From Dicaeum eximium (taxonomy: Eukaryota > Chordata > Aves > Passeriformes > Dicaeidae), in contig VWZP01006134.1 of the NCBI GenBank assembly GCA_013396995.1, positions 62,001 through 126,000 on the forward strand: a stretch of 64,000 nt of DNA, read 5' to 3'. The translations under genes were made by a program, and so were the position numbers. Of the stretch, positions 1 to 13,600 are shown in pieces. Within the stretch, counting starts at the first letter, position 1. The number at the start of each line of letters is the position of its first letter. The notes beneath the pieces are model-generated. The model was given only the letters and a program-made list of their open reading frames with translations, ran no database searches and was not told the DNA's origin.

Positions 1-2624
1 AAGCTTAATTTTTACTCTAATATCTTGTGACTGCATTTAGAAGGATTTTTACCAAGCGAGGAGTTCATGGGAGAAGATATTAGGATCTAGTAGCTGCATG
101 CAAAGTGCAAACAAGGAAAGAGAAATTTTCAGCTTTGTTTTGGTAAAGAAAAATGCATAAGAAAGGGAATACCTTTGCTTCTCCAAGGCATGCTGTATTT
201 CCTTTCCCCTGTCCCCATCCCAATGTCTGCTGCATTTTGACTTTAAGAACACCTCTACAGTTTTGCACATCATACACATCCTTGTTGAGAATGGGGACTG
301 TGTCAGACCCTGCTTTTCAGGCTGAAAGGATGTCAAACCCTGATTCACACAAACAATGAGCTTCCTAGAACTTTCTCTCAGGCTCCAAATCCACAAGCCA
401 CCACTTATAGCCCAATAATATCTCACAAGGAGAAGGAAAATACTCTTCTTAATTCACCTTCTCCTAGTTTTCTCCTACCCTTTCTCCCACCTTCATTCAC
501 CTTAATTTCATTCTTTCTCCCTGAACATTACACGCAAGTTGACAACTCACCGCAGCATCAAAAGGAAAATAAAGAATTGGGATTTTTTGTTAGACTGGAC
601 AGTCAAAATAGATTCTAATAGGAGGATAAAAGACAATTTGATACCTGTGACACATGGTATATAGAGTTTTTGACTCAAATGGCATGTTTCCCACTTGTCA
701 AAAATTATACTTGTGGGTGCTTTCCATTTTTTTGCAAAGTTTTAAAAGGTTTCACGCGAAGATTTTGAAAATTATCCTAAGTCAAACTGAAGCTATTTAA
801 TGTAGAGTTTAAAATAACTGTCCCACAAATAGAAATGCAAAATGTGCTCATATTCCTATACATGTTTTCAAACAACCAGCTGCATCCAGACAGTAAAGTT
901 AAAAATACCAATGTTTTGGTATTGACAATGGAAACCTTAACACACAGCTGACATTGCAGTAAACACACTTCTTTTCCTTGCCCTCCACTTACGTTTAACA
1001 GCTAAAACATTCCCCCTCTTATACTGGTCCTTTACAACAGGCAGCAATGCAGAATAAACCCTCTCATTTAAACCACCTTCATTTCTTTCATTTCAAATGC
1101 TCTTCAAAGTACTTGCCCAACTCACCGATGTATTTAAGCTCAGTTACTCTGCCTGGGGGTTCAGAAGGAAGTGTTGGCAAACAAGAAAACACAGTAGGAA
1201 ATGCCTCTGCTAAGGCATAAACCTTTGACATTTCTGATACACCGTGGCTATCAGTTGTCCTCTCTTATCACACTCCTCTTATAAAGAACCTCCTTGCTCC
1301 CAACATTTTCCAGACTCCAAGGTCTCTGCTATCCAAATAGTTTTAAACAGCTTTAAAAGTCTTAAGGAGTGTACCGAGCACAAATTAATTTGTAGATAGT
1401 GATGCCTGTTTTATATATTTTACACATATATATAAGCAACACACATTTAAAATATATATTAGCATTTTTGTTACCCTAGATTCTACTAAAATACAAGGGA
1501 AAATTGGATAGTGCATGAGTCCCTGGTGCATACATTAGAGTTACACTGACCATCACTACAATAAGAAATGATTGGTCTGTTGCACATATCTGTGATTTTA
1601 AACTAGATTCTGTTTTTTTCCCTTCCTTTCTCATTCTGAGAAAGCTTCTTGTGCTCTCCAGTAAGCTGGATAGAATTTGAATTTATCTCAAATCTCACCC
1701 GGAATAAAGAAACATAAAACAGATTTCCCACAGAATATTTCACTAAGGAGAAGATTCTTGTGAAGAGAAAGTCAGTAAACATAATAGTCAGAATCTAATG
1801 GAGGAGAAATTTCCACTTGCCTTAAGCCTATAAAATTAATTAGCCTTGACTATTTTTTCCTCTGCAGTCTTCATAAAAAGAGTATGGATATATTCACAGT
1901 GTCTTCTATGGCATCCTAGATAGAAGAATTTCTTTCCTCTCATTCCCTGCATCAGATGTATCTTCATTAGACAGTGTTCTTTTCTGAACATGTTATTACT
2001 TTTTCAGTCATGACAGAAACAGAGGCTATGCTGTAAAGCTCTATTTTGTGTTTAACAAACCGTATAACCAGACCTGTTATTGTGTGTTTCTCTGTCTTTG
2101 AATCTATTCATGTTAAATCTAAAATTAGAGTTGGAGAGGCATCTTTTATATTTATTAAAGGCTGGCTTTTCCTTTGGCTTTTTTTCACACCCTGTTTTAA
2201 CAGGGTATTAATCCCTAATAGGAAATTCAGCCACACACAACAGTGATTAGATTGTAAAACCTAAGATAAGCCAAAAAATGCAGTCAAAAAAGTCAGGCAA
2301 AGAAGTGACCCAAGGAAGACATTGGACTGTAGTTTGATGTGGTTATGTCACAAGCAACTGGTAAGGAAAAACTCAGAAGTACCATGCTAATACAAATCAA
2401 ATTTCGAAATTGCTACTGTTGTTTTCTGTTAGTACTTGTACTCACTACAAGCTTCCCAGACCTTGTTAATATAATTCCTGAAAGTTTAGCAGAAACAATG
2501 GTTCATTCCCTTGTCCATTTAAAAAACAAAACAAAACAAAACAAACCCAAAAACCCCAAAACACCACTAATGAGATGGCAGAAATATTTTCCTTGATTTT
2601 TACAGGGAACGAGCTCCTCTCCTC
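1..2624. other. AT-rich unique DNA, no gene seen
   Basis: No open frame here resembles a known protein, and the short frames are those expected by chance. A TA-rich tract lies at about 1411-1459. A perfect 8-bp inverted repeat with a 2-base loop (ACCCTGTT, TT, AACAGGGT) lies at 2189-2206. A run of CAAAA-type units and A/C-rich sequence lies at about 2520-2563, just before the first CR1 copy. The first six bases are a HindIII site, which may be chance. Confidence 0.65.
2520..2563. repeat. A/C-rich low-complexity (CAAAA)n
   Basis: The segment is made of repeated CAAAA units grading into AAACCCC-type sequence. It is ordinary low-complexity DNA and lies about 60 bases upstream of a CR1 tail. Confidence 0.8.
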
Positions 2625-2954
2625 TTAAGACAGGCTGATAGAGCTGGAGAAAAGGTTCCTGGGAGATCATTTAGCAGCTCCCAGTACCTGAAGGGTGCTG
2701 ACCAGAAATCGGGAGAGGGTCTTTTTACAAGGGCATGTGGTGGCAGGATGACAGGGAGAGCTGAAAGCTTTAGGTGAGATATAAGGAAGAAATCCTTTAC
2801 TGTGAGAGTGGTGAGGCTCTGGAACAGGCTGTGCAGGAAATCTGTGGATGCCCCATCCCTGGAAGTGTCTGGGTTGGATGGGGCTGTGAGAGGTGCCCAT
2901 GGCAGGGTGGTTTGAACCAGGTGATCTTTAAGGTCCCTTCCAACCCAAGCTGCT
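2625..2954 (+). mobile_element. CR1 LINE fragment, 3' end
   Basis: This is the 3' part of a CR1 non-LTR retrotransposon in + orientation, truncated at its 5' end. Diagnostic stretches are 'gatataaggaagaaatcc' (about 2777), 'tgtggatgccccatccctgg' (about 2844) and 'aaggtcccttccaaccc' (2930-2946). Many differences from the family pattern as I know it show an old, inactive copy. It carries no intact reading frame; the short frames on both strands here are shadows of the repeat. CR1 copies insert by target-primed reverse transcription and are usually 5'-truncated, as here. The 5' boundary is approximate because the first 50 bases are diverged. Confidence 0.9.
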
Positions 2955-4269
2955 ACATCAGCGATTTACAGCACAAGAGAGAACAGGAAACTCCAGGGTT
3001 CTGTGCCCATTTTTAAATGTTACTACAAAATTTTTCATCAGCCTGCTTGAAATCCTAGGGAAAAAACCTAGCAGTTTAGGCCTATGGCAAGAGGAGCTAG
3101 ACAGATTAAGGAAATTTCACTTAATTCTTGTAGTTGAAGAGAGTTGTTGGAAGATAAAGAGTATCCTAAGAGCTTAACTGTAACAGCTTTAGATTGACAT
3201 CACATCATTTTCTCTCACATAACTTTCCTCTTGCTTAAAAAACAGATATAATGTTATATTAACTGATTTAACTATAACTATTTAAAGTATTCCTAACATT
3301 TTTGCAGGCAGTTAAATCAGATTAAGTAATGTGAACTATAGAAAAGAACTAAACTGTGTAAAGAGAACTGAGATATTTAAATATTGAATAAACTTATGTC
3401 TCCTACAAAAGGGGAAAAAATAAAAAAAATATGCTGGCTTTCCTTTTGTTCCAGATACCTATTCCAGTTAAATTAAAAAAAAAAATCTTTACTGTTGCTT
3501 CTTGCTTTTGTTGTTTCTGATAAACACAAAAGAAATAATTATGTCTGTGCTTTTGAAAATCTCTTTAATTCAATATTCATTACACATAAAGGTTACTACC
3601 ATCACTCTTGGCTGATGGTGGTTGTAATGAAGTTGGAGTGATCTTGCAAACACACCCGTCAACCTCAAACTCCCAACGTCAGCACAACTACATGGACAAG
3701 ATAATGCATTAAAACATAACTTTTTACAAAGTCAAGACCAGAGTTAAGAGGCAGATTCTAGAAACAAAATGTTCTTGAATGTGTATACATGCAATTGGCT
3801 GTTGTTAACAGAGATGTTTGTGCAGCAACCTATTATGAATTATTTTCCTCAAAATCAAAATAAGAATAATGCAAGAGTCATCTTCCCAACTACTCAAAAC
3901 ACTGGTTTTCCATCTCTACCTCAGTAAAATAAAATGTTCTGTGCATTAAAAATGTCCTGTTTCATCTAAGTGGCAAGCACTTCTGTCGAGTTTTATTGGT
4001 TATACTTTAAAATTAACCATCTCCTCAAAAAATATTTCAGGTTTTGTTCCTCCTTTCCACAATTATTCAACCAGCTGTATTGACCTTAATTTAATAATGT
4101 TTGCATATAGTTTCTTTGGTTCCTTTCAATTCATAAAGTCTCATATGAAGGGTTTCATTCAGTCTTCTGAGTCGTATTCAGTAGTAGTAATTACAATAGA
4201 ATGATTTTCTAAAGTATTGAAGACAGAGGATGAATTTCCTTGGTGGTTTTTTTTCCCCCATTTTTCTCT

Positions 4270-4560
4270 TTTTTTCCTTTCTTGTTAGCGTGATTGTCTG
4301 TGTGAAACAGCAGAAAGCTTTTCTGAAAGCCTCCAGTTTTTGACCTGTCTTGAATCTGTCTCACTTGGCTACAGATGGCCTATCAAATCCATCAAGTCCT
4401 GATTGGAATAGATTACTAAATTGTTGGAGCACTGGGATTAGGCCCATCTGTCTGCAGGAAGCTCTGTAATCATGATGAGAGGTTATTGTTGCCTGGGAGA
4501 TGAAAAGCAGCAAACCATGCTGCACTAAAGGATCAACCAAGGCTTTCCATAAAGTAAAGG
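4270..4560. promoter_or_regulatory. possible conserved non-coding element (weak)
   Basis: This 290-base stretch has balanced composition with no homopolymer runs, unlike its flanks. It contains homeodomain-type cores, including GGATTA within 'actgggattaggcccatc' (about 4431) and TAAT/ATTA-type words. That texture is common in vertebrate enhancers, but there is no direct proof here. The call is an impression from sequence texture and should carry little weight without alignment data. Confidence 0.15.
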
Positions 4561-5424
4561 AGATGGAAAAGCAATCCTATTATGCTGAATCCTGTGAACA
4601 CCAGCAGGGTGCTGTAAATATTCTTGAAATACTACTTCAATGGACATACATCTTTTTAGGATGTTCTGTGTGAAAGAGAGGTTTAAATACAAGCCAAATT
4701 TTTTTCCCTTTCATTGTAAGAGGATGTCATCACAGTATAAGTGAGCTGGAAACTGTGGTTTCCAGGCTGAATGCCTGCTTGATTGCTACTAGTCTCAAAG
4801 TTGAGTAGATGAACTATGATGAAAGTAAAGATTAGCCCCGTCCTATCTGCCAAAGTCAAGTGTAACTATACTGTAGAGATATTTGCTAAGTGAATTGACC
4901 ATATTTAATTAACTTCCTAATTTGAAATTTTCTGATTTAGATCCCTGAAAATACCAAAAATGTAATTGCAGGTAATGCTAAGAATCTCCTGACTTCATTC
5001 TATTGCATTTTTTTGGGTTTTCATCTTGTTTCAGCTGTTGTCTGAAACAAACCAAAGTTCTTTGAAAGGTTTTCGCTGAAAACCTTGAACTGTCCCAAGA
5101 CTTTTAGACCAAGGGGGTATGAAAGTATATTTAACTTTGTGGAACATAAGAAACTCTGGTTCAACTTTCTGCTGTGCCTTCTTCACCAGAGAGTTCTGGA
5201 GGGAAAAGTAGTGCTCTTGCACTCATCAGAAGGCTTTCAGAGCAAGGGCCCACTCTAGAATAAAGCCTCAGGAGTGGGGTGCCTACAGCATTCACTTCTT
5301 TCCCCTTGCTCTCTGCTTCAACAGTCCCACCAGCCAGAGACATCTGATGACACCCCAATAAAAACTCTTATGTGATTATGATACTTTAATTCTCTCAAAC
5401 AATTAATTTATAAGTTCAGGGGGG

Positions 5425-5448
5425 AAAAAGAAAGAAAGAAAAAAAAAA
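5425..5448. repeat. (AAAG)n / poly-A purine tract
   Basis: Repeated AAAG units run into a stretch of A. It is a simple repeat with no other meaning visible. Confidence 0.85.
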
Positions 5449-5727
5449 GGCTACTTTTGGGGTTTTTTTCATTTTAGTTAAACTTTTTTTTCTTAATTTA
5501 GGGAATACTTTTTCCTGAAGAGATAGTGGGTATTTTAGCATTCTTTTCAGCAATACCAGGACTTAACCTCTACATAAAAAGTTACTCTATTTGTGCTTTA
5601 AAAATTATAATTTCTATAGACTCAAATATACCTCTATGCTTCATTTGGGTGACAGTATATATGTGTGCTATAAAGATTGTTGGGGTTTTTTTATAAGAGA
5701 AAGAATAAAGTATACGAGATTTTGGTG

Positions 5728-5742
5728 TTTTTTTTTTTTTTT
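5728..5742. repeat. poly-T run (T15)
   Basis: This is an uninterrupted run of 15 T. No retroposon body is recognisable next to it. Confidence 0.9.
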
Positions 5743-7929
5743 AAGATAAAAGAAAAAGAGCTTTATAAATTTGCCTTTGAGAGTACTTTAATGAGGACTG
5801 ATTTTATGCCACTGCTTAGGACAAATTGTGTCCATAAATTCTAATGCTGAATTCTAAGAAAATGAAAAAAGAAAGTGAAAGAAAGATACATGTTGCCTGT
5901 TCATTAAAGTTTTATATATTTCCTCAGACTCCTAACCCAAAATTTGAGTTTAAGATCATATCTGCTATTATTATTGTTTTACCCCTTCCACCAGTTAGCT
6001 CTTTTTCTGAATGCAGCTAAAATGTCATGGTTTTATTTTTACACATTCATGTTTGATATTTCTAGATTCAAAATATAAAGTATACAAAACCTATGTTCTA
6101 AGCTTTTAAATCTTCTTTTAAATTTTAAATTAGAGCACCATTTCCCCATTTTGGAGTGAGGGATACACAGGGTAAAGGATAACCAATGAACCCTCACTAA
6201 TGCTTTAGGCAAGAGTTTATTGAGGTGTTGACATAAGCTGTATAAAAACAATAATTGTGTCTCATTTATAATATAACATAAGAAAAAGCTCTTTTTACTG
6301 GTGAAAAAATTGGTGAGACCCACAGAGAAAAGAAAATTTTCAAACAGCATGGGCTGCTAGGAAAATGTTACAAACTTTTGTAAGCAAAGCAGTTTTATTC
6401 TTCCCTCTGAATGTGACTGTTGTAGTCAGGTCACCTATCCTGCTGCAGAAAGCATGTGGGATGGTCAGGAGGACCCAGAAAACAAATGTTTTGTTATGAA
6501 ATTGGGAATTTTCTGACTTAGAAAATTTAGAAATACTGAAAATCTTCCTTCCTGTTGGAAAAAAGCTTTGCACTTTGGCAGTGAGAGGATGGACCAAAAG
6601 GAAGGTAGGGGATAATTCTTGAAACACACAAAAAGGCTGAGACAGCAGAAAAAAATAGAAAGGTCTAGTAGTTAAACATCCCATTCCCTCAAGTTTTCCA
6701 AATGATTGCAGGCCAAGCTTCCAAACAAGAATTACTGCTGCTGGAAATTAGAATCTGTGAGTAATACCTTTCCTTCTTCATTTAAGAGGCCAGGAACAAT
6801 ATACATTGTCTTCACTGGAGACAGAAAGAACTTGTATGTGTTTATGTGCAATAGAAATTGGGACATAAATATTAGAGTTTTCTGGGTTCTGACAGTAACC
6901 TTAGGGCAGGGTCCCAAAGCCACTGTCTCCATCCTGTCCTCAAATTCTAAAATTTTGAAACTGATAGTCAAAACTGTGAACGTGTAGTCCTTCTACACTG
7001 TGAAAGATTTCTACCTTATAATAACAGGATATATGTCATGACATTATTTCCCCTTCTTCTTTTAGTTAAAAAAATTTTAGACATAGTTTCCTAATATCAT
7101 ATAGTGGAGTGACTATAAAACCACCTTACAAATAGTATTCTGCAAGTGTTTGTGATAAGAAGAAAAATGGAAGCAAAATGTCACATCCTAAATGTTTTGC
7201 AGAAAGCCTTAAATAATTCTTTAATGTCTCTGAAAAATCAAATATTGGTATATCCTTTTCTCCTACACCCACTTCTCTCACAATCTAATAATGTGTATTG
7301 TACTTTGTCTTCTATGTGTACCTTTCATTTTGGTCAGAGCCTTTAATCCTCCACTTTTTATATAAAATGCCATAACCATACTGTAGTAGGTTAGGATTGA
7401 TTGACAAGTGCATATAACTGTGGCTTCAGTAGTGGAGTATGTTTTACAGCTGCAAAAAATGCACAACCTTGAAAATAAAGAAGTGGTGCCCTTTCTCTGG
7501 GATAAAAGGATCGTATCAAATTGGTTCATTTCCTTGGCAGAATGAAATAAAAAGCTTCTGTTAACAAAGAACACTTCCCAAAAGGCTGCTGGAGGAAGTC
7601 TCTTTAACTAGATAACACTGCACCAATTAGAAAATCAAAGAAGGTAAAAGCAGAATTTTAGGGAATGTTCCCCTTTTACCCTCATCCTAAATTCAGCCAT
7701 GTATGAAAAAGATAAAATAGAAGAAAGAAATAACTATGTATTTTTGCCAGTATTTAGAAAAATTAAGATTTTTGTGAAACAAGTAAGTTTGTGAATAGGA
7801 AAGACATGTTGGATCTTCCTAATTAAATATTCTGCACCTCAGCCTCTGTTAATTCCGTTCCAATTGTTTTCACAGACAACAACACTTAAATGTAATCCTA
7901 ATTCTCTTGCTCTGGATTAGTGGCGATTC

Positions 7930-8300
7930 TGTTTTATTCAAATTCCTTACAGCTGGTGAGGGGTCATAAAGAGAAGAGATTCAAGGGCATGATGCAAGTT
8001 CAGGTTTCCGTGGCAGGGAGGAGCTGTGGGTTGCACACCTCGTCCAGCACTGACACTGGCACGTGCAGAAGCCGGCTGCTCTCCCGGTCATGTGTTGGGA
8101 ATTACGGGCAGGCAGAGATGTTCCAGCTCGGAGCACAAATGAACCAGGGCAGCCAGGCATCAGGCATAGACACACACCCTGGCTGATCAGGAGCAACAGA
8201 GTAGATCACACCCTCCAAGGGTTGCTGCACTCCTGGACTTTGCAAGAAAAAGCACCTGGGAATAAGCACATTCCCTGTCTCCAAATGGGCAAGGGAACAG
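7930..8300. other. GC- and CpG-enriched pocket, no known repeat
   Basis: This segment stands out from the AT-rich surroundings. Seven CpG dinucleotides lie within 8009-8130, and a canonical E-box (CACGTG) sits at 8060-8065. I recognise no CR1 or LTR sequence in it. A splice-acceptor-like 'attccttacag' ends just before about 7953. Overlapping open frames on both strands (8063-8398 plus, 8102-8284 and 7981-8196 minus) are a by-product of the GC content and resemble no known protein. It could be a regulatory element, a non-coding exon or an unrecognised old repeat. Confidence 0.35.
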
Positions 8301-9174
8301 TTCTTATTACCTCATCAGTACTGGTACCATCTACTGCTTCTTCTCAGCCACTTATAATCTCTTCAGCCTCACCTCTCTTTGGAAACTCTTATTACTGAGA
8401 AGAAGGATAATTCCTTCTGTGTAGGGAATTGCTGCGCCCTTTTATGTAAGAGGAAGTTTCAAACCAATAGCAAGAATAATGGCAAAAATTTACAGAAATC
8501 ATATTTGTGGGAATAGAGTTGTGGCTGCATATGAGAGATATCTGGATTGGTTCTAGATTTAATATTTGATCAGAGGAATGAATCTCTATGGACAAACTGA
8601 ATCAGCACCATATGGAAATGAACACATGGAAGATGGACATATGGACAAACTGAAACAACTGCTGGACCAGAAACTGAAATGGAATACAGTTTCCTTACAA
8701 AGAAATCCCATTACACGCATTTATTTTAATGTTAACTTTTCAGTGAGTGTTTTCCTTAAATAACATAATTCATTTATTATCACTTAAATGAAATATATAT
8801 GCGTAAAAAGAGTAGGGTTGTTTTGTTTTTTTAATGGTTAAAAAGTTGTTTAACCTTTTAGCTTTTCTACAGTCATCAACATATCAGGTGGGAGAAACTA
8901 CATGCACAGACCATGTGGTATGTTTTTAGTCACAGTGGCTGAGTAGAAAAGCAGTTTGTGACATGTAAGGAAACAAATGAAGCAAAAACTAATTTACTAA
9001 CAAATGTGGGGGGAAAAAAAAAAAAGAAAGACCAGAAAACAAGACACTAGCTACTATTTTTCTAACCATATTTACACTGGACTAATTCAAAATAGCTTCT
9101 CTGTATCCAGTGTTTCAAAATGCATTACACTTTGATTTATTAGAACACTCAGTACATAAAAAATGTGTACATTG

Positions 9175-9204
9175 TTCAATTGATTCAATTGATGGTTCAA
9201 TTGA
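9175..9204. repeat. short tandem repeat of TTCAATTGA
   Basis: Three copies of the nine-base unit TTCAATTGA occur, two adjacent and the third separated by a few bases. The unit contains the self-complementary core CAATTG, so each copy can pair with the others. Confidence 0.8.
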
Positions 9205-10440
9205 TTAGTAAAAGTGTATTCATTAATATTTAAAAATGTTATGTTTCCTAGACAAGGTTCCTCTCCAACAAGTTTACCCAAGCTGAATAAATGTGGTTTT
9301 AATAATCCTTAAGTCTGCATGCATTTAACACTATAACTGTCTTAACACATTTAATTTAAATGTCAAATTTAGTCTCATTTTAAAATGTTGCCTCCAAATA
9401 ATACATCCTGACCATCAAAATATTCTTATTGCGAAGATGATTTCTTCTTCCAAACATTCATTGGGAAAACAGATATTAAGGAAAATAGATCAGAACTTGA
9501 GAAGTTAAATCACAGGGTACATACCAGGTGCTTTATTGCATATGGGGTTATTTTAATCACGTCAGCACCTTTTTTAGACACAACAAAATAAAGAAATATA
9601 ATCTTAGTTGAATCATGCTTGTAAATCAATCTCTCTATCTATCAATTAAGCTCCTACACCCACTCCTATGATTTTAACAATAGGATTTTATCTTATGACT
9701 CAATGGTGAAATTAAGGCATACTTTTAGTGACATCTCAGGAAACAAAAATGGGGCAGAATCTTTTTCTCTAACGTTTGGATTGTTACAATCCTGTCCTTT
9801 GCATCTATCCTGGTTTCTGCAACAGACCATTTCAGCTTACATTCTGAAGTCTGTCTAATCATTGCAATTAAAAGTTGGAATAAGTTATGAGCAGTAAAAC
9901 AGTAAATAATATCCAGTCTAAAAGTAGAACTAATTATAAAGCTGTTGCTTGATTAAGGTGTTTATACTGGAAAGTATTAAAGGGATTAGTCTAAAGCTTT
10001 ACACACTGCAGCACAGAATTAATATGCAGGATTTAGATACTCAAATTAATTCAGGTGCACCAAACAATTATATGGAAAAGGAATACTCGACCTAGCTAAT
10101 GGCCACACTAGTCCACCAAGCTAATTTATATTCATGCACTTATTGACCTCTCTGCACACTCACACAAGGACAGTTCTCATGCTAATATGTGCTTCCCAGG
10201 CTGTCTCATTTACTGATTCTAACCACAGCCCACTTCAGTGAGAAGACAACAAGGCACCCTCATGGTTAATGTTTTGCTCCAATGAAATGTTTCCTGAAGG
10301 ACAGATGTGACTCTCTTAGGTCTCCATGTGCACAGAGGTCTAAATTATGATCTTGGATGCAACAATGAATCACTGCCAGTGGGAGAAGCCTCAGAATACA
10401 CATTTGAGAGGAGGACCCATTACAGAGCATGCTCACATAA

Positions 10441-10657
10441 TACAAAATCAAACCAGATAACAAACAAAACTACACACACAAAAGCAAACAAATGCACACA
10501 AAACCCACAAACAAACAAACAAACAAACAAACAAAAAACCCAAATCAAACCAAACCAAATTTAAAAAAAAAAAAAAAACCAACAAACCGAACCACAAAAA
10601 ACAACCTGCCTAACAAGGAAAAACCCCTAAAACCAAAACCCACAAACCCAAGACACA
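10441..10657. repeat. A/C-rich low-complexity with (CAAA)n core and A16
   Basis: About 215 bases are almost free of G and T on this strand. They include a clean (CAAA)n block at about 10507-10535 and an A16 run at 10563-10578. Open frames through it (Asn, Lys, Thr and Pro rich on one strand, Phe and Val rich on the other) are artefacts of the composition. Confidence 0.85.
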
Positions 10658-13600
10658 GGACAGTACAGGCAACGATGTATGGAGTGCTGTGAACAGGAGA
10701 AAAAATAGGAGAATGAGGTGTAAGAAATATATCTCTGGTATGCAACTCGTATCTACACACACCAAAGCAAATTAAATTAAAGCATTAAAATAAAGTGATA
10801 TATGGTGCAAAATACACTTAGTAATATGGCCTTTTCAAAAGCTGAGTAATAAAGGGAACCAGGCTTCTTTAATAACAACCATCAGATGGATGTGTGACCT
10901 TGTGAAAAGATGTTTGCTGAACTCATAAGCAAATAAAGAAAAAGAGCTGATTTCAGGAAGAACTTACAAAGCCTTTCAGATCTTCAGCAATCACAAATAG
11001 GCTTTATCAAACAAACAGAAAAACAACAACAAAAAAAAAAATTAAGTCTAGGTTTATATAACCATCAAAAGGCAAAAGTAGCACTGGAAGAGACAAATAA
11101 AAATCCTACATCCACTTTACAGCTAAGACCTAAGAGAATGAAGAAAACTTTTAGGGTACAGAAGCAATAAATTGCAGACAAAACTATTGATTCCATTTGG
11201 AGGGGTCAGTTAGAGATGATCCTAGAGCTGTGTCAGGGCAGTGCTGACATGCTTTGGTGAGAAGAGACCAGAAGAAGCCTCCCATTGATTCTCTCAGAAT
11301 TTGGACCTGCCCAGAGCAACCAGGCTAAACAAGAGTGGCACGTCTGAGCTCAGAAAGTGAGGAACATCAGAGTTGTACGAGTAAAAAATAAATCCTTCAT
11401 CCTGATCTGCCTAGTGTTGACTGTGTTCCCTCTTTGCCTCATGTGTGACAGCTTAGCAATGGAAAGAGAAACAAGCAACCATAGGCCTCAAAATCTTTTG
11501 ACTGATAAACAGTTTGGGTTTTTTTTTTTTAATCCTGACACTGTACTTAACTATTTTATGGCTCTGCAATAACATTTTGTAATTTTGAACAGCACAAAAA
11601 TAATTAAGTTTCAGTATTCTTCATTCTACTCAGTGATGAAAAATCCCTGGCTAGCACCTCTCTGCTTGAAAGCTTTGGGTCTTCAGGTCCAACATTTCCG
11701 ATGCCAAATCATGAGACAATGGAGCCCTTTTTGCTCTAGTACGTCCTCTTCTGAGAGCTTTCTTATCCTTGGAAAGCATCCTCAAGCTTCTCTCTAGATG
11801 ATTCCCCCTTCTGTAATTGCTCTCCATCTTAAAAATGAAGTATGAAAAAATCATGGGTTAAACCACTTATTTTAAAGTTGTGAGAAATAACTTCAGTTTT
11901 TAGGTCGCTTGTGCAGTAGTCAACTTTTTTGCTCTTTACAGTTTTGTTTTCTATTGTGTTTGTAATCTTTTGGATTGTTACCCCCAAAGTGTAGTCCAAA
12001 CACCTCAGACTAAGATATTCTTTGCACAGCAAATCCAGCTTGTTTTGCTTATGGTAGTCCTCCGAATCTCTATTTTTCCTGTCCCACACTGAGTCACCAA
12101 CTTTTTTTTTCTTTTTCTTCTTTTATCATTAACTTGTCTCTTCATTCTCTGCAAGATTTGGCTTCTCTGCCTCTCATCAGCAATGCCTTGCAGTCCCTGA
12201 AAAGATGTGTTGACATTATATAGTTCTCATAGTAATGCTCCCAGTCCTCTGGGTGACTGTGCTGCATTCAGCTTCATCTACTTAATTCAAAACTGCTGAA
12301 GATATCACATTCTGCACAGAGCAAAATGAGGCAAATGTTAAAGGTGGCAGCGTTCAGATTTTCTTCTATTTACTGACTCGTTGCTAGCAGATATAGGACA
12401 AGAACTATATGAAATTCCCTTTGGGAAAATTCTTTCAATTGCCTTTTGCGTTTCCAGAGAGTATGAGCTCTGACAGAGCTTTTAATTGTTCTACTCCTCT
12501 GCCTGGGGTATTTTTTAAAATTACTTTTCATTCCCAATACCATGCAACCAAAAAAAATGTTTCCTTTTCCTTGTTTACGCACTCAAAGAAAGATGTTAAA
12601 AGGAAAGGTCACAGAAGACAGCTGTCAAAGGCACCCAGTTATCTCTTGCCCAGACCAAAAGCTGAAGAGATTTTATTTATAGCCACAGTGCACTTGGTAA
12701 CAAACACAAATCTTGTCACTCCAGCAAGTTTCATAGAAGGAAAGGTAGAGAGAGCTGTGTATCCTTACACTGGAGAAGTCTATCAAATCACAGCCTTCAA
12801 CTACCTACAGTGGAACCTACAGAATACAGAGCCAGGGTCTTCTCTGTCATGCACAGAAAAATAATCAGAGGCAGTGGTGTCAATCTGCAGCAGCAGGAGT
12901 AAGTGTCAAACCAACTAAAAAAATAAAGTGTTTTTTTCTCCCATGACAAAGAAGCAGAGAATAAACACCAAAACAGGCTCTTTGGAGAAAGCATAAAGAT
13001 TTACAACTTCATCTGGACATAGCCCTGATCAATCTGGTCTATCCTGGAAGTAGGATTTTGGATCAGTAGACCTCTAGAGAAAAATTTTAACTTAAATTAT
13101 CCTGTAATAATCTAATAATTGTACTTCTTCCAGATCCAAGATCTTCTATTATCAGATCATTATGTAACTATAGATGTGTTAGAAGGCACCTCAAAAGTCA
13201 TGTACTCCCTTTTTCTACCAAAGTCCAGGACCTATTACAAGTTTTCCTTTTAGATATTTGTCAGATGGATCCCTAAATGTAAAAGGAGGAAACGTCCCCA
13301 TATCCTTGTTGTTCTCCATCCACAGATAACACAGCCATTCCAGCTACAGCCCTCCACGGGTTTTATGGTTAACTTTTTTTTCCAGAAATGTGATCCATAT
13401 CTCTTTTCTGCAATTTATTGTTGTATTGTCTCACTAGAAATGTGGAATCATAATTCTGAGGAAGGAAAATCTCTTTGTGCAATTACAGACACAAGTCTAC
13501 ACAGAAATGTACTGGATTGTACTAACAAAAATAAAAATCCTAAATCAACCATCTATTACTTTTACAAATCAAAAACCCCCACTGAATATTGATCAAAATG

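Larger units (their letters stand above)
2955..7929. other. AT-rich unique DNA, no gene seen
   Basis: No convincing exon or gene was found. Simple runs include an AAAG-type purine tract at 5425-5448 and a T15 run at 5728-5742. The stretch 4270-4560 is unusually free of low-complexity sequence and is treated separately as a possible conserved non-coding element. Short frames on both strands (for example 6039-6684 minus) have no recognisable family. Confidence 0.6.

Noticed and set aside
1..6. HindIII site (AAGCTT) at the first base, suggesting a clone end
   Set aside because: A single six-base match can be chance; there is no vector sequence and the sized N gap suits a scaffold as well as a clone.
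1411..1459. TA-rich tract as a TATA-type promoter or origin
   Set aside because: It is ordinary TA-rich simple sequence with no companion signals.
10492..10760. Open frames rich in Asn, Lys, Thr and Pro, or in Phe and Val
   Set aside because: They are translations of the A/C-rich low-complexity tract.
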